DNA from: Clostridia bacterium
GTDB taxonomy: Bacteria; Bacillota; Clostridia; Christensenellales; Aristaeellaceae
Direction of reading: 5' to 3'
DNA length: 26,441 nucleotides
Assembly (NCBI GenBank): GCA_900759005.1
Contig: CAAEUQ010000145.1
Coordinates: 1 to 26,441, forward strand
This document shows positions 15,534 to 23,232 of this stretch, piece after piece (the stretch's first letter is position 1; each line of letters opens with the position of its first letter). The notes under the pieces were generated by a model. That model had not been told where the DNA came from and did no database searches. It saw only the letters and a program-made list of their open reading frames with translations. A program made the translations under genes and the position numbers.

Positions 15534-15549
15534 GAAGCGATTCAAAATC
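15521..15549. repeat. perfect 12-bp inverted repeat
   Basis: GATTTTGAATCG (15521-15532) and CGATTCAAAATC (15538-15549) around the loop GGAAG. It lies midway between the divergent smpB and capD-like genes with no T run, so it is not an obvious terminator. A second small hairpin, GCCGCC and GGCGGC around GTGGT, lies at 15598-15614. Confidence 0.85.
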
Positions 15550-15649
15550 TGGGTTGGTTCGAAAAGTAAACTCAGTGCCCAATTTCCCGCGTGCCGCGCC
15601 GCCGTGGTGGCGGCTTGCGCGCTATGATCGGGGGATAGGAGTTTGTTGT

Positions 15650-15704
15650 GGGCGATGCCCAAAGACGATCGCCGCTGCGCTTGGTCGGGGCGAGTTTGAA
15701 TTGG
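15650..15704. repeat. imperfect direct repeat, copy 2 of 2
   Basis: Partner of 15479-15533, 171 bases apart start to start. It lacks the inverted-repeat extension that copy 1 has after TTTGAAT. The rest of this intergenic region, 15448 to 15766, holds no gene that I can support. Confidence 0.85.
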
Positions 15705-15766
15705 AAAGGTGGGTAGTCTTTTTACCACTCTGCTTTTACTTCTATTGTAACACGGCACCCCCGCGC

Positions 15767-15795
15767 TTGACACCCGGTGCGGTCGGCTATATAAT
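15767..15795 (+). promoter_or_regulatory. consensus sigma-A promoter of the capD-like gene
   Basis: TTGACA, exactly 17 bases, TATAAT: a perfect match to the sigma-A/sigma-70 consensus. It lies 34 bases before the chosen ATG, leaving a short leader. Confidence 0.9.
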
Positions 15796-15829
15796 TATGT
15801 AGAGCGACTTTATACTTGTGAGGAACATC

Positions 15830-17698
15830 ATGAAGCACATCTTTTACGGAAATACCGGGAAGTGGATTCGGCGCACGATTCTCTTCCTGCTCGACATTCT
15901 GATCGCCTGCTGCGCTTTGCAGCTCGCGACGCTTCTGCGCTACGAGGGGCAGATTTCCTTCGAAATGCATCTTCGCATTCGCGCGCTGACGCCGATCATC
16001 GTGCTCGTCTTTTCGATGTGCGGGCTGCTCGGCGGCGTTTACGATATGATCTGGCGCTATGCCGGTTCGAGCGAGGTAACGCGTCTGGCAATCGTTTATG
16101 CGGCGGCGACGGCGGCCAATCTCGGTTTGAACCGGCTGTGCCTGTGGAAGATTTCGCGCCCGATTCTCGTGATGACCGGCGTAATCGCGCTTTTGCTCGT
16201 GGTCGCTTCGCGATTTGCATGGAAGGGCTTCCGCGAATGGTTTCTCTCCGATCGAACGCCGGAATCCATGCGGCGCGTGCTGATCGTCGGCGCGGGCGAG
16301 GGCGGCGTATACGCTGCGCGCATCTGCCAGCAAAACCGCGCGAAATTCGGCTCTCCCGTCGCGTTTGTGGACGATGATCCGGTCAAGCGCAAGATGCGCA
16401 TCAACGGCATTCCCGTCTGCGGGTCGATTAAGGAAATCCCGCAGGTGGTCATCAAAAAGGAAATCGACGAGATCATCGTGGCGATGCCGAGCGCGAAGGG
16501 CGACCGCCTGGGCGAGATTCTGACGCTGTGCAAATCCACCCGCTGCCGCACGCGCACGCTCTCCGATCCGGACGAGGTCGGCAGGCCGAACGCGCCGGCA
16601 TTCCGCGAGCTGAACACGTCGGACTTTCTTTCGCGCCCCGAGGTGGTGCTGAATACCGATCTGATCCGCGGATACCTGGCTGGCAGAACCGTGCTGGTCA
16701 CCGGCGGCGGCGGCAGTATCGGCTCGGAAATCTGCCGGCAGATCCTGAAATATTCGCCGAAACTGCTTCTGATTTTCGATGTATACGAAAACTGCGCGTA
16801 TGAGCTGGAATGCGAGCTCAAGCAGAAATACGGCTCCGATTGCCCGATCGAGGTGCTGATCGGTTCGATTCGCGATAAAAAGCGGCTCGACGATGTGTTT
16901 GAAACCTACCATCCGACAGTCGTTTTCCATGCGGCGGCGCACAAGCACGTGCCGCTGATGGAGGTCAGCCCCGCGGAGGCGGTGAAGAACAACATCTTTG
17001 GAACGCGGAACCTGCTTCAATCCGCGAGCGCGCACCACGTCGAGCGCTTCGTTCAGCTCTCGACGGACAAGGCGGTTAATCCCACGAACGTAATGGGCGC
17101 GACGAAGCGCATTACCGAAATGCTCCTGCAGTCCTGCGCGCGGAACACGGACATGAAATGCATGGCGGTGCGCTTCGGAAACGTGCTGGGCTCGCACGGC
17201 AGCGTGATTCCGCTGTTCGAATCGCAGATCCGTCAGGGCGGGCCGGTCACGCTCACGCATCCGGACATCACGCGCTATTTCATGACCATTCCGGAAGCTG
17301 CGCAGCTGGTTTTGCAGGCGGGCGGTCTTGCGCAGTCCGGTGCGATTTACGTGCTGGATATGGGCGAGCCGGTAAAGATCATGGATCTGGCAAAAAAGCT
17401 GATTCGCTTTTACGGATACGAGCCGGACGTGGACATTCCGATCAAGATTACCGGTCTGCGCCCCGGCGAAAAGCTCTACGAGGAGCTGATGATGGATACA
17501 GAGCGCAGCGGCATGACGCGCACGGCGCACGACAAAATCTTCGTTGCCCCGCCGATTCCGATTGAAGAAAGCGTGTTCGAGCGCCAGCTGGATTCGCTGA
17601 AAGCCGCCGCCGAGCGCGACGACGCGGAAGCGTGCGTAAACCTGCTGGTCGAAGTCGTCGGCACCTACGCGCCGAACCGCGAAGGTCTGGCAAGCTGA
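15830..17698 (+). CDS. membrane-bound nucleotide-sugar 4,6-dehydratase (CapD/PglF-type)
   Basis: 622 residues. The family converts UDP-GlcNAc to a 4-keto-6-deoxy sugar for capsule, glycan or glycoprotein synthesis. An N-terminal membrane domain (about four helices within residues 12-130) is followed by a first Rossmann-like domain (VLIVGAGEGGVYAARIC, near 150) and a catalytic SDR domain starting TVLVTGGGGSIGSEICRQIL near 287. The active site has LSTDKAVNPTNVMGATK near 410: Asp-Lys are present, and Met replaces the usual SDR tyrosine, as is known in FlaA1/PglF relatives. The ATG at 15830 has GAGGA 5 bases upstream; a GTG at 15818 lacks a ribosome site. It is a single-gene unit here, without glycosyltransferases, so its final sugar is unknown. 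Confidence 0.92.
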   Translation: MKHIFYGNTGKWIRRTILFLLDILIACCALQLATLLRYEGQISFEMHLRIRALTPIIVLVFSMCGLLGGVYDMIWRYAGSSEVTRLAIVYAAATAANLGLNRLCLWKISRPILVMTGVIALLLVVASRFAWKGFREWFLSDRTPESMRRVLIVGAGEGGVYAARICQQNRAKFGSPVAFVDDDPVKRKMRINGIPVCGSIKEIPQVVIKKEIDEIIVAMPSAKGDRLGEILTLCKSTRCRTRTLSDPDEVGRPNAPAFRELNTSDFLSRPEVVLNTDLIRGYLAGRTVLVTGGGGSIGSEICRQILKYSPKLLLIFDVYENCAYELECELKQKYGSDCPIEVLIGSIRDKKRLDDVFETYHPTVVFHAAAHKHVPLMEVSPAEAVKNNIFGTRNLLQSASAHHVERFVQLSTDKAVNPTNVMGATKRITEMLLQSCARNTDMKCMAVRFGNVLGSHGSVIPLFESQIRQGGPVTLTHPDITRYFMTIPEAAQLVLQAGGLAQSGAIYVLDMGEPVKIMDLAKKLIRFYGYEPDVDIPIKITGLRPGEKLYEELMMDTERSGMTRTAHDKIFVAPPIPIEESVFERQLDSLKAAAERDDAEACVNLLVEVVGTYAPNREGLAS

Positions 17699-17740
17699 AA
17701 AGCGGTAAATTCCCGCGCGGGTGGGTTACTTTGGGAGAGC

Positions 17741-17973
17741 TCGAGAGGGCGAAGTCCTCTCGAATTATAATCGAGCCCAGCGGCGTGTACGGTGGGCTCG
17801 GGGCGATTTTTGCGAAGGGAAATCTTATTTCCCGAGAGCAAAAATCGCTACCTTACAAGTTTTGCGCCCGGGGATTTCGTAAGAAATCCTAGCAAAACTT
17901 GCTCAAAGGGGTGGTAGTGGCGGGGGAAGCCGTTCCCCCGCCGCATTCTTTTCAAAACTTGTTTTGAAAAGAA
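17741..17973. repeat. train of six consecutive inverted repeats between capD-like gene and der
   Basis: In order: TCGAGAGG/CCTCTCGA (17741-17763); CGAGCCCA/TGGGCTCG (17772-17800); GCGATTTTTGC/GCAAAAATCGC enclosing GGGAAAT/ATTTCCC (17803-17848); CAAGTTTTGC/GCAAAACTTG enclosing GGATTTC/GAAATCC (17856-17901); GGCGGGGGAA/TTCCCCCGCC (17919-17942); and TTCTTTTCAAAAC/GTTTTGAAAAGAA (17946-17973). All arms are perfect, and the last ends 3 bases before the der -35 box. None is followed by a T run. A palindrome CCCGCGCGGG lies just before the train at 17712-17721 and recurs at 15450-15459. No gene is supported from 17699 to 18059. Confidence 0.93.
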
Positions 17974-17976
17974 CAG

Positions 17977-18005
17977 TTGATTTCCCGCGCGCGATTTAGT
18001 ATAAT
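17977..18005 (+). promoter_or_regulatory. sigma-A promoter of der-plsY-metG
   Basis: TTGATT, 17 bases, TATAAT. The -10 is perfect and the -35 matches four of six. CCGCGCGCGATTT occurs in the spacer (17985-17997) and again in the leader (18025-18037). A GCGCGC hairpin (18027-18045) ends 4 bases before the ribosome-binding site of der. Confidence 0.7.
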
Positions 18006-18059
18006 CTATAATAAGAAAGTATATCCGCGCGCGATTTCGGCGCGCTTATGGAGGAAAAC

Positions 18060-19391
18060 ATGGCAAAACCGCTCGTTGCAATCGTCGGCAGACCGAACGT
18101 CGGCAAGTCGACCTTCTTTAATCAGATGGCGGGACGACGCATCGCGATCGTCGAGGACACGCCGGGCGTCACGCGCGACCGCGTGTACGCCGACTGCGAA
18201 TGGCAGAACTACAAATTCACCCTGATCGATACCGGCGGAATCGATCCGCTGAGCGACGACCCGCTGCTTTCGCAGATGCGCCGCCAGGCGGAAATCGCAA
18301 TCGAAACCTGCGACGTGATCCTGTTCTTCGTCGACGGCAAAACCGGTCTGACCGCGGACGATCAGTCCGTCGCCGATATGCTGCGCCGCAGCGGAAAGCC
18401 TGTCATGCTCGTGGTCAACAAGGTCGACAACGTTCGCATGATGGACAACATCTACGAATTCTACAACCTCGGCATCGGCGATCCCATCGGCGTTTCGTCG
18501 ATCAACCTTCTGAATTTCGGCGACCTTCTCGAGGAGCTTTGCAAATTCTTCCCCGATCCGGACGCGCAGGAGGAAACCGACGGCGCGATTCGCATCGCGG
18601 TGGCCGGCAAGCCGAACGTCGGCAAATCCTCGCTGGTCAACCGTCTGCTGGGCGAAGACCGCGTGATGGTTTCCAATATCGCCGGCACGACGCGCGACGC
18701 GATCGACACGCGATTTACTGCGCCGGACGGTCAGGACTATGTTCTGATCGACACCGCGGGCATTCGCCGCAAGCGCGCGATTGAATACCAGTCGCTGGAG
18801 CGCTTTTCGATCGTGCGCGCGCTGGCGGCAATCGACCGTTCGGACGTATCGCTCCTCGTGATCGACGCGACGCAGGGCGTGACCGAGCAGGACAGCAAGA
18901 TCGCCGGCTACATCGACGAGCAGGGCAAGGCGGCGATCATCGTGATCAACAAATGGGACGCGATCGAAAAGGACACCGGCACGATGAACGAATTCGTTCG
19001 CAAGGTGCGCGAGGAGCTGAAATTCATGCAGTACGCGCCCGTGCTGTTCGTTTCGGCGCTCACGGGACAACGCGTGACCAAAATTCTGGAAGCGGCGCGC
19101 GCGGCTTACGAGCAGGCGAGCCGGAGAATCACGACCGGTCTGCTCAACGACATTTTAACCGACGCGCAGGCGGCGCTCCAGCCCCCCGCCACTTCCGGCC
19201 GCCGGCTGAAGATTTTCTATGCGACGCAGCAGGCGACGAACCCGCCGACGTTCGTGTTCTTCGTAAACGATCAGACGCTGATGCATTTCTCCTATGAGCG
19301 CTATCTGGAAAAGCAGTTCCGCAAGGCGTTCGGCTTCGAGGGCACGCCGCTGAAATTCATCCTGCGCGAGCGCACGAAGAATGAAGACTAA
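18060..19391 (+). CDS. der: ribosome biogenesis GTPase Der (EngA)
   Basis: Der has two tandem GTPase domains and a KH-like C-terminal domain and acts in 50S subunit assembly. 443 residues, the usual length. The first G domain has IVGRPNVGKSTFFNQ (residues 8-22), DTPGVTRD, LIDTGGID and NKVD (about 119). The second has VAGKPNVGKSSLVNRLLGED (about 180), GTTRDAID, DTAGIRRKR and NKWD (about 296). The C-terminus (LKIFYATQQATNPPTFVFFV, FSYERYLEKQFRKAFGF) is the KH-like part. The ATG at 18060 follows GGAGG by five bases; an ATG twelve bases earlier overlaps that site. plsY begins 24 bases after the stop. Confidence 0.98.
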   Translation: MAKPLVAIVGRPNVGKSTFFNQMAGRRIAIVEDTPGVTRDRVYADCEWQNYKFTLIDTGGIDPLSDDPLLSQMRRQAEIAIETCDVILFFVDGKTGLTADDQSVADMLRRSGKPVMLVVNKVDNVRMMDNIYEFYNLGIGDPIGVSSINLLNFGDLLEELCKFFPDPDAQEETDGAIRIAVAGKPNVGKSSLVNRLLGEDRVMVSNIAGTTRDAIDTRFTAPDGQDYVLIDTAGIRRKRAIEYQSLERFSIVRALAAIDRSDVSLLVIDATQGVTEQDSKIAGYIDEQGKAAIIVINKWDAIEKDTGTMNEFVRKVREELKFMQYAPVLFVSALTGQRVTKILEAARAAYEQASRRITTGLLNDILTDAQAALQPPATSGRRLKIFYATQQATNPPTFVFFVNDQTLMHFSYERYLEKQFRKAFGFEGTPLKFILRERTKNED

Positions 19392-19415
19392 TCGCGATTG
19401 CAAGAGGCGATAAAC

Positions 19416-20075
19416 ATGAAAAACGCTATTCTCATCGTCCTTTCCGCTCTGATCGCTTACGGATTCGGCATGATTCCGGTCGGCGAGCTGATCGCAAAGG
19501 CATACGGGCGGCATGATTTGCGCAAAACCGGCTCCGGCAATACCGGAACAACGAACGTTCTGCGCACGCTGGGCTGGCTTCCGAGCATTTTAACGCTCGT
19601 GGGCGACGCCGCGAAGGGAACGCTCGCGGCGCTGATCGGGCGGGCGCTCGGCGGCGAAACCGGAATGCTGGTCGCCGGTCTGTTCGCCGTGCTGGGACAC
19701 GATTTTCCGGCGCACGCGAAATTCCGCGGCGGCAAGGGTATGGCGACCTCATTGGGCGTTACGATCATCATCTGCCCGCCGGTCGCGCCGTTTCTGGTTC
19801 TGATCGTTGTGGTCGCGGTGGCGATTACGCACACGATGTCGATCGGCTCGCTGATTGCGTCGATCGCGTATCCGTTTTTGACGCTCGCGTTCATGCCCGA
19901 AAACGCGACGAGATGGATGTACATCGTTTTTGCGATTCTGCTTACGCTGCTCGGGCTCGTCTGCCATCGCGGAAACGTATCGCGGCTCCTGAAGGGGCGC
20001 GAAAACGTGCTGGATTTCAAGAAGATCAAAACCCTTTCCCAGAAATACGATCTTTTCCATAAAAAGAAGAAGTAA
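19416..20075 (+). CDS. plsY: glycerol-3-phosphate acyltransferase PlsY
   Basis: PlsY is the membrane enzyme that transfers an acyl group from acyl-phosphate to glycerol 3-phosphate, giving lysophosphatidate. 219 residues with several hydrophobic helices. The three family motifs are present: TGSGNTGTTNVLRTLGW, HDFPAHAKFRGGKGMATSLG, and CHRGNVSRLLKGREN near the C-terminus. The ATG at 19416 has AAGAGG eight bases upstream; the in-frame TTG at 19398 has none. It lies between der and metG with short gaps (24 and 28 bases), so it is likely part of one transcript. The der-plsY neighbourhood is common in Bacillota. Confidence 0.97.
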   Translation: MKNAILIVLSALIAYGFGMIPVGELIAKAYGRHDLRKTGSGNTGTTNVLRTLGWLPSILTLVGDAAKGTLAALIGRALGGETGMLVAGLFAVLGHDFPAHAKFRGGKGMATSLGVTIIICPPVAPFLVLIVVVAVAITHTMSIGSLIASIAYPFLTLAFMPENATRWMYIVFAILLTLLGLVCHRGNVSRLLKGRENVLDFKKIKTLSQKYDLFHKKKK

Positions 20076-20103
20076 TCCCGATTCAAGAGAGGAGCAATCA
20101 CCC

Positions 20104-22092
20104 ATGCCGGACGAGAAGAAAAAGACCTTCTACATTACCACGCCGATTTACTATCCCTCGGGCAATATGCATATCGGGCACACCTACACCACCGTCGCCG
20201 CCGACACGATGACCCGCTTTAAGAAAATGCTCGGCTACGACACCTATTTCCTGACCGGCACGGACGAGCACGGCCAGAAGATCGAAAACAAGGCGCGCGA
20301 AGCCGGCAAGACGCCGCAGCAGTTCGTGGACGAAATCGTCGCCGAAACGAAGCGCCTGTGGAAGCTGATGAACATCGAATACGACGATTTCATCCGCACG
20401 ACGGACGAGCGCCACGTGAAGATCGTTCAGCAGATTTTCCGCAAGTTCTACGAGCAGGGCGACATTTACAAAAGCGAATACGAGGGCATGTACTGCACGC
20501 CCTGCGAATCGTTCTGGACACCGTCGCAGCTCAAGGAAGGCAATCTCTGCCCGGACTGCGGCCGCCCCTGCCAGAAGGTTCGCGAGGAGAGCTATTTCTT
20601 CCGCATGAGCAAGTATCAGGACTGGATGATCGACTACATCGAAACGCATCCGGACTTCATTCAGCCCGCGTCGCGCGCGAACGAAATGCTGAACAACTTC
20701 CTGCGCCCGGGTCTTCAGGATCTGTGCGTATCGCGCACGTCATTTAAATGGGGCATTCCGGTGGATTTCGATCCCAAGCATGTCATTTACGTCTGGATCG
20801 ACGCGCTGACGAACTACATTACCGCGCTGGGCTACGGCACGGATCACGACGAGCTGTTCAAAAAGTACTGGCCGGCGGACATTCATCTGGTGGGCAAGGA
20901 GATCGTGCGTTTCCACACGATTTACTGGCCGATCATGCTGCACGCGCTGGGGCTGCCGCTGCCCAAACAGGTATTCGGTCACGGCTGGATGCTGTTCGGC
21001 GGCGACAAGATGAGCAAATCCAAGGGCAATATCGAATACGCGCAGCCGATCGTCGCGCGCTACGGCGTGGACACGCTGCGGTATTACCTGATGCGCGAGA
21101 TGCCCTTCGGCGCAGACGGCAATTACACGAACGAAGCGCTTCTGACCCGCATGAACGCCGATCTGGTCAACGATCTGGGCAATCTGGTATCGCGCACGGT
21201 TGCGATGATCGAGAAGTATTTCGGCGGCGTCGTTCCGGAGCCGGGCGAGGAGCAGGAGCCGGATCGCGCGCTGCGCGAACGCTTTGAAGCGCTGCCCGAA
21301 GCGGTGGAGAAGCAGATGGACGCGCTGCAGTTCTCGGTTGCGCTTTCCGAAATCTGGAAGCTGATCGGCGACTGCAACCGCTACATTGACATTACGCAGC
21401 CGTGGGTGCTGTGCAAGAGCGAGGAGACGCTGCCGCGCCTGAAGACGGTGATGTACTATCTCGCGGAATGCATTCGCGCGATTGCGGTGCACATTTACCC
21501 GACGATGCCGTCGACGCCGGAGAAGATTTTCGCTCAACTGGGCGTGACGGATCCGGCGCTGAAGACGTGGGAATCCGTTCAAAAGTTCGGCGGCCTGAAA
21601 CCGGGCACGAAGGTGGAAAAGGGCGCGGCGCTGTTCCCGCGCGTGGATGTGAAGAAGGAGCTCGAATCCATTGCGGCGGAAAAGGAAGCGGCGGAGAAGG
21701 CAAAGCAGCCTGAAAAGCCCGCGTCCAAGAAGGAAGAGGCGCCCGCGGAGTCCGAAAAGCCGGCGCTCGCGTCCTTTGACGATTTCCTGAAGATCAAGCT
21801 GATTGCGGCAAAGGTGATCGCGTGCGAAAAGGTTGCCAAGAGCGAAAAACTCCTGAAGGAGACGCTCGACGTTGGCAACGGCGTAACGAAGACGGTTTGC
21901 TCCGGCATTGCGAAATACTACACGCCCGAAGAGATGGTCGGCAAGACCGTTGTAATGGTCGCAAATTTCGCGCCGCGCAAGATGGCGGGTCAGCTTTCCG
22001 AAGGAATGCTTCTCTGCGCCGAAGACCCCGACGGCAAGGTTCGTCTCCTCACGGTAGACGGCGAAGTTGCTCCGGGGAGTGTAATTGGGTAA
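20104..22092 (+). CDS. metG: methionyl-tRNA synthetase with C-terminal tRNA-binding domain
   Basis: Class I synthetase that charges tRNA-Met; 662 residues. The HIGH motif is at 23-26 (SGNMHIGHTYTTVAADTMTR) and KMSKS near 303 (GGDKMSKSKGN). The connective-peptide zinc knuckle is CTPCESFWTPSQ followed by LCPDCG. The anticodon-binding helices follow (ITQPWVLCKSEE). A Lys/Glu/Ala-rich linker at about 515-555 leads to a C-terminal EMAPII/Trbp111-like domain (SFDDFLKIKLIAAKVIACEK, VVMVANFAPRKMAGQLSEGM), which improves tRNA binding and dimerises in the family. AGGAG lies 9 bases before the ATG. No T-box leader is visible, in keeping with its place inside the operon. Confidence 0.98.
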   Translation: MPDEKKKTFYITTPIYYPSGNMHIGHTYTTVAADTMTRFKKMLGYDTYFLTGTDEHGQKIENKAREAGKTPQQFVDEIVAETKRLWKLMNIEYDDFIRTTDERHVKIVQQIFRKFYEQGDIYKSEYEGMYCTPCESFWTPSQLKEGNLCPDCGRPCQKVREESYFFRMSKYQDWMIDYIETHPDFIQPASRANEMLNNFLRPGLQDLCVSRTSFKWGIPVDFDPKHVIYVWIDALTNYITALGYGTDHDELFKKYWPADIHLVGKEIVRFHTIYWPIMLHALGLPLPKQVFGHGWMLFGGDKMSKSKGNIEYAQPIVARYGVDTLRYYLMREMPFGADGNYTNEALLTRMNADLVNDLGNLVSRTVAMIEKYFGGVVPEPGEEQEPDRALRERFEALPEAVEKQMDALQFSVALSEIWKLIGDCNRYIDITQPWVLCKSEETLPRLKTVMYYLAECIRAIAVHIYPTMPSTPEKIFAQLGVTDPALKTWESVQKFGGLKPGTKVEKGAALFPRVDVKKELESIAAEKEAAEKAKQPEKPASKKEEAPAESEKPALASFDDFLKIKLIAAKVIACEKVAKSEKLLKETLDVGNGVTKTVCSGIAKYYTPEEMVGKTVVMVANFAPRKMAGQLSEGMLLCAEDPDGKVRLLTVDGEVAPGSVIG

Positions 22093-22110
22093 GAGAGAAG
22101 AGGAGTTTTT

Positions 22111-22154
22111 GCGAGAGGGGGATTTCTTTTTGAAAAAAGAAATCCCCCTCTCGC
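22111..22154. repeat. perfect 21-bp inverted repeat with 2-base loop
   Basis: Left arm 22111-22131 (begins GCGAGAGGGGGATTTC), loop GA, right arm 22134-22154, with all 21 pairs perfect. It starts 18 bases after the metG stop. There is no T run after the right arm, so simple rho-independent termination is not obvious, though such a strong stem could still stop polymerase or protect the metG 3' end. Confidence 0.93.
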
Positions 22155-22213
22155 GCTCTCCCTCTTTGAAAAACCTGCTTAGGGTGGAGATTGGGAATTG
22201 AGGCGATACAGCT

Positions 22214-22246
22214 TTTGCGCCTTTTCCGTGGTGGAAAAGGCACAAA
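22214..22246. repeat. imperfect stem-loop in the metG-tatD gap
   Basis: GCCTTTTCC (22219-22227) and GGAAAAGGC (22233-22241) around the loop GTGGT, extended past one mismatch by TTTG/CAAA. No gene is supported in the rest of the gap from 22093 to 22390. An in-frame extension of tatD upstream of 22391 lacks a ribosome site. Confidence 0.75.
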
Positions 22247-22390
22247 GAGGAGTGTTGTTGGCGCGCGCTTGCTTGAAGCCCGGTTTTCTCGCGGCGAAAT
22301 GAATGCCGCGCTGTTTTCTTTCCCGTTCGCGGGTTGCGCGGCGTTAGCAGGCTTAATTGGGGTTTTACAGGTTTTTTGGGAGATTGTTTT

Positions 22391-23179
22391 ATGATTTTAT
22401 TTGATACGCATTGTCACATTGCGGATTCGGCGTTCGATTCGGATTTGCCGGAGGTGATCGATCGATTCCTTCAGGCGGGCGGACGGCGCGCGGTTGTGGT
22501 TGCCGACCCGTGCGAAGAAGCGCCGAATCAGGAGAAGGTTTTTTCGCTCGTGGAGTCGCGCGATTTTCTTTTCGGCGCAATCGGCGTTCATCCGCACAAT
22601 TCCATTCGCTATTCCGACGCGGTGGAAAAGGAGATGCTTTCCTATCTTGCGCGCGAAAAATGCCGCTTGTTCGGCGAGATTGGATTGGATTACCATTATG
22701 ATCTTTCGCCGCGGGAGGTTCAGCGCGAGGTATTCGATCGCCAGCTGGAGCTGGCGTACGATCTGAACATTCCCGTTCAGCTGCACATTCGCGAAGCGCA
22801 CGGCGATTGTATGGATATGCTGCGCGCGCGCGCAAAATCGGGACGGATGCCCGCCGGAATCATGCATTGCTTCACGGGCAGCTGGGAATCGGCGAAGGTT
22901 TATCTGGATTTGGGGCTTTACATTTCGCTTTCAGGCGCGGTGACGTTCAAAAACGCGCCGAAGCTCGCCGAAGTCGCCGAAAAAATGCCCGCCGACCGCC
23001 TGCTTTCGGAGACGGATTGCCCCTACATGGCGCCGGTTCCGATGCGCGGCAAGCGAAACGAGCCGTCGTTCATTTCCTACACGGTATCGAAAATCGCATA
23101 CCTCCGCGGTGAATCACCCGACGCAGCCGCAGAAACCCTCTACCGGAACGCCTGCCGCGCGCTTTCCCTTGAATGCTGA
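22391..23179 (+). CDS. TatD family metal-dependent hydrolase (DNase)
   Basis: 262 residues, TIM-barrel metallohydrolase of the TatD/YabD/YcfH family, which has DNase activity in characterised members. The metal ligands are visible in order: FDTHCHIAD at 4-12, GEIGLDYHYDLS (Glu), VQLHIREAHGD (His), GIMHCFTGS (His), and LSETDCPYMAPVPMRGKRNE (Asp) near the end. The ATG at 22391 follows GGGAG by 8 bases and gives the usual length; the frame is open 19 codons further up without a ribosome site. The placement after metG is a very common order in Bacteria. Confidence 0.95.
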   Translation: MILFDTHCHIADSAFDSDLPEVIDRFLQAGGRRAVVVADPCEEAPNQEKVFSLVESRDFLFGAIGVHPHNSIRYSDAVEKEMLSYLAREKCRLFGEIGLDYHYDLSPREVQREVFDRQLELAYDLNIPVQLHIREAHGDCMDMLRARAKSGRMPAGIMHCFTGSWESAKVYLDLGLYISLSGAVTFKNAPKLAEVAEKMPADRLLSETDCPYMAPVPMRGKRNEPSFISYTVSKIAYLRGESPDAAAETLYRNACRALSLEC

Positions 23180-23232
23180 ACGGGAGCAGGCAAGCGCGGT
23201 GAAAACGCTTCTTTACTGAATGAGGAGGGATT

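Noticed and set aside
15393..15829. Riboswitch or structured leader for the capD-like gene
   Set aside because: The promoter lies 34 bases before the ATG, so the upstream hairpins would not be in its transcript.
20000..20103. T-box leader before metG
   Set aside because: Only 28 bases separate plsY and metG, which is too short for a T-box.
22111..22154. Standard rho-independent terminator for metG
   Set aside because: No T run follows the right arm; kept as a structural repeat only.
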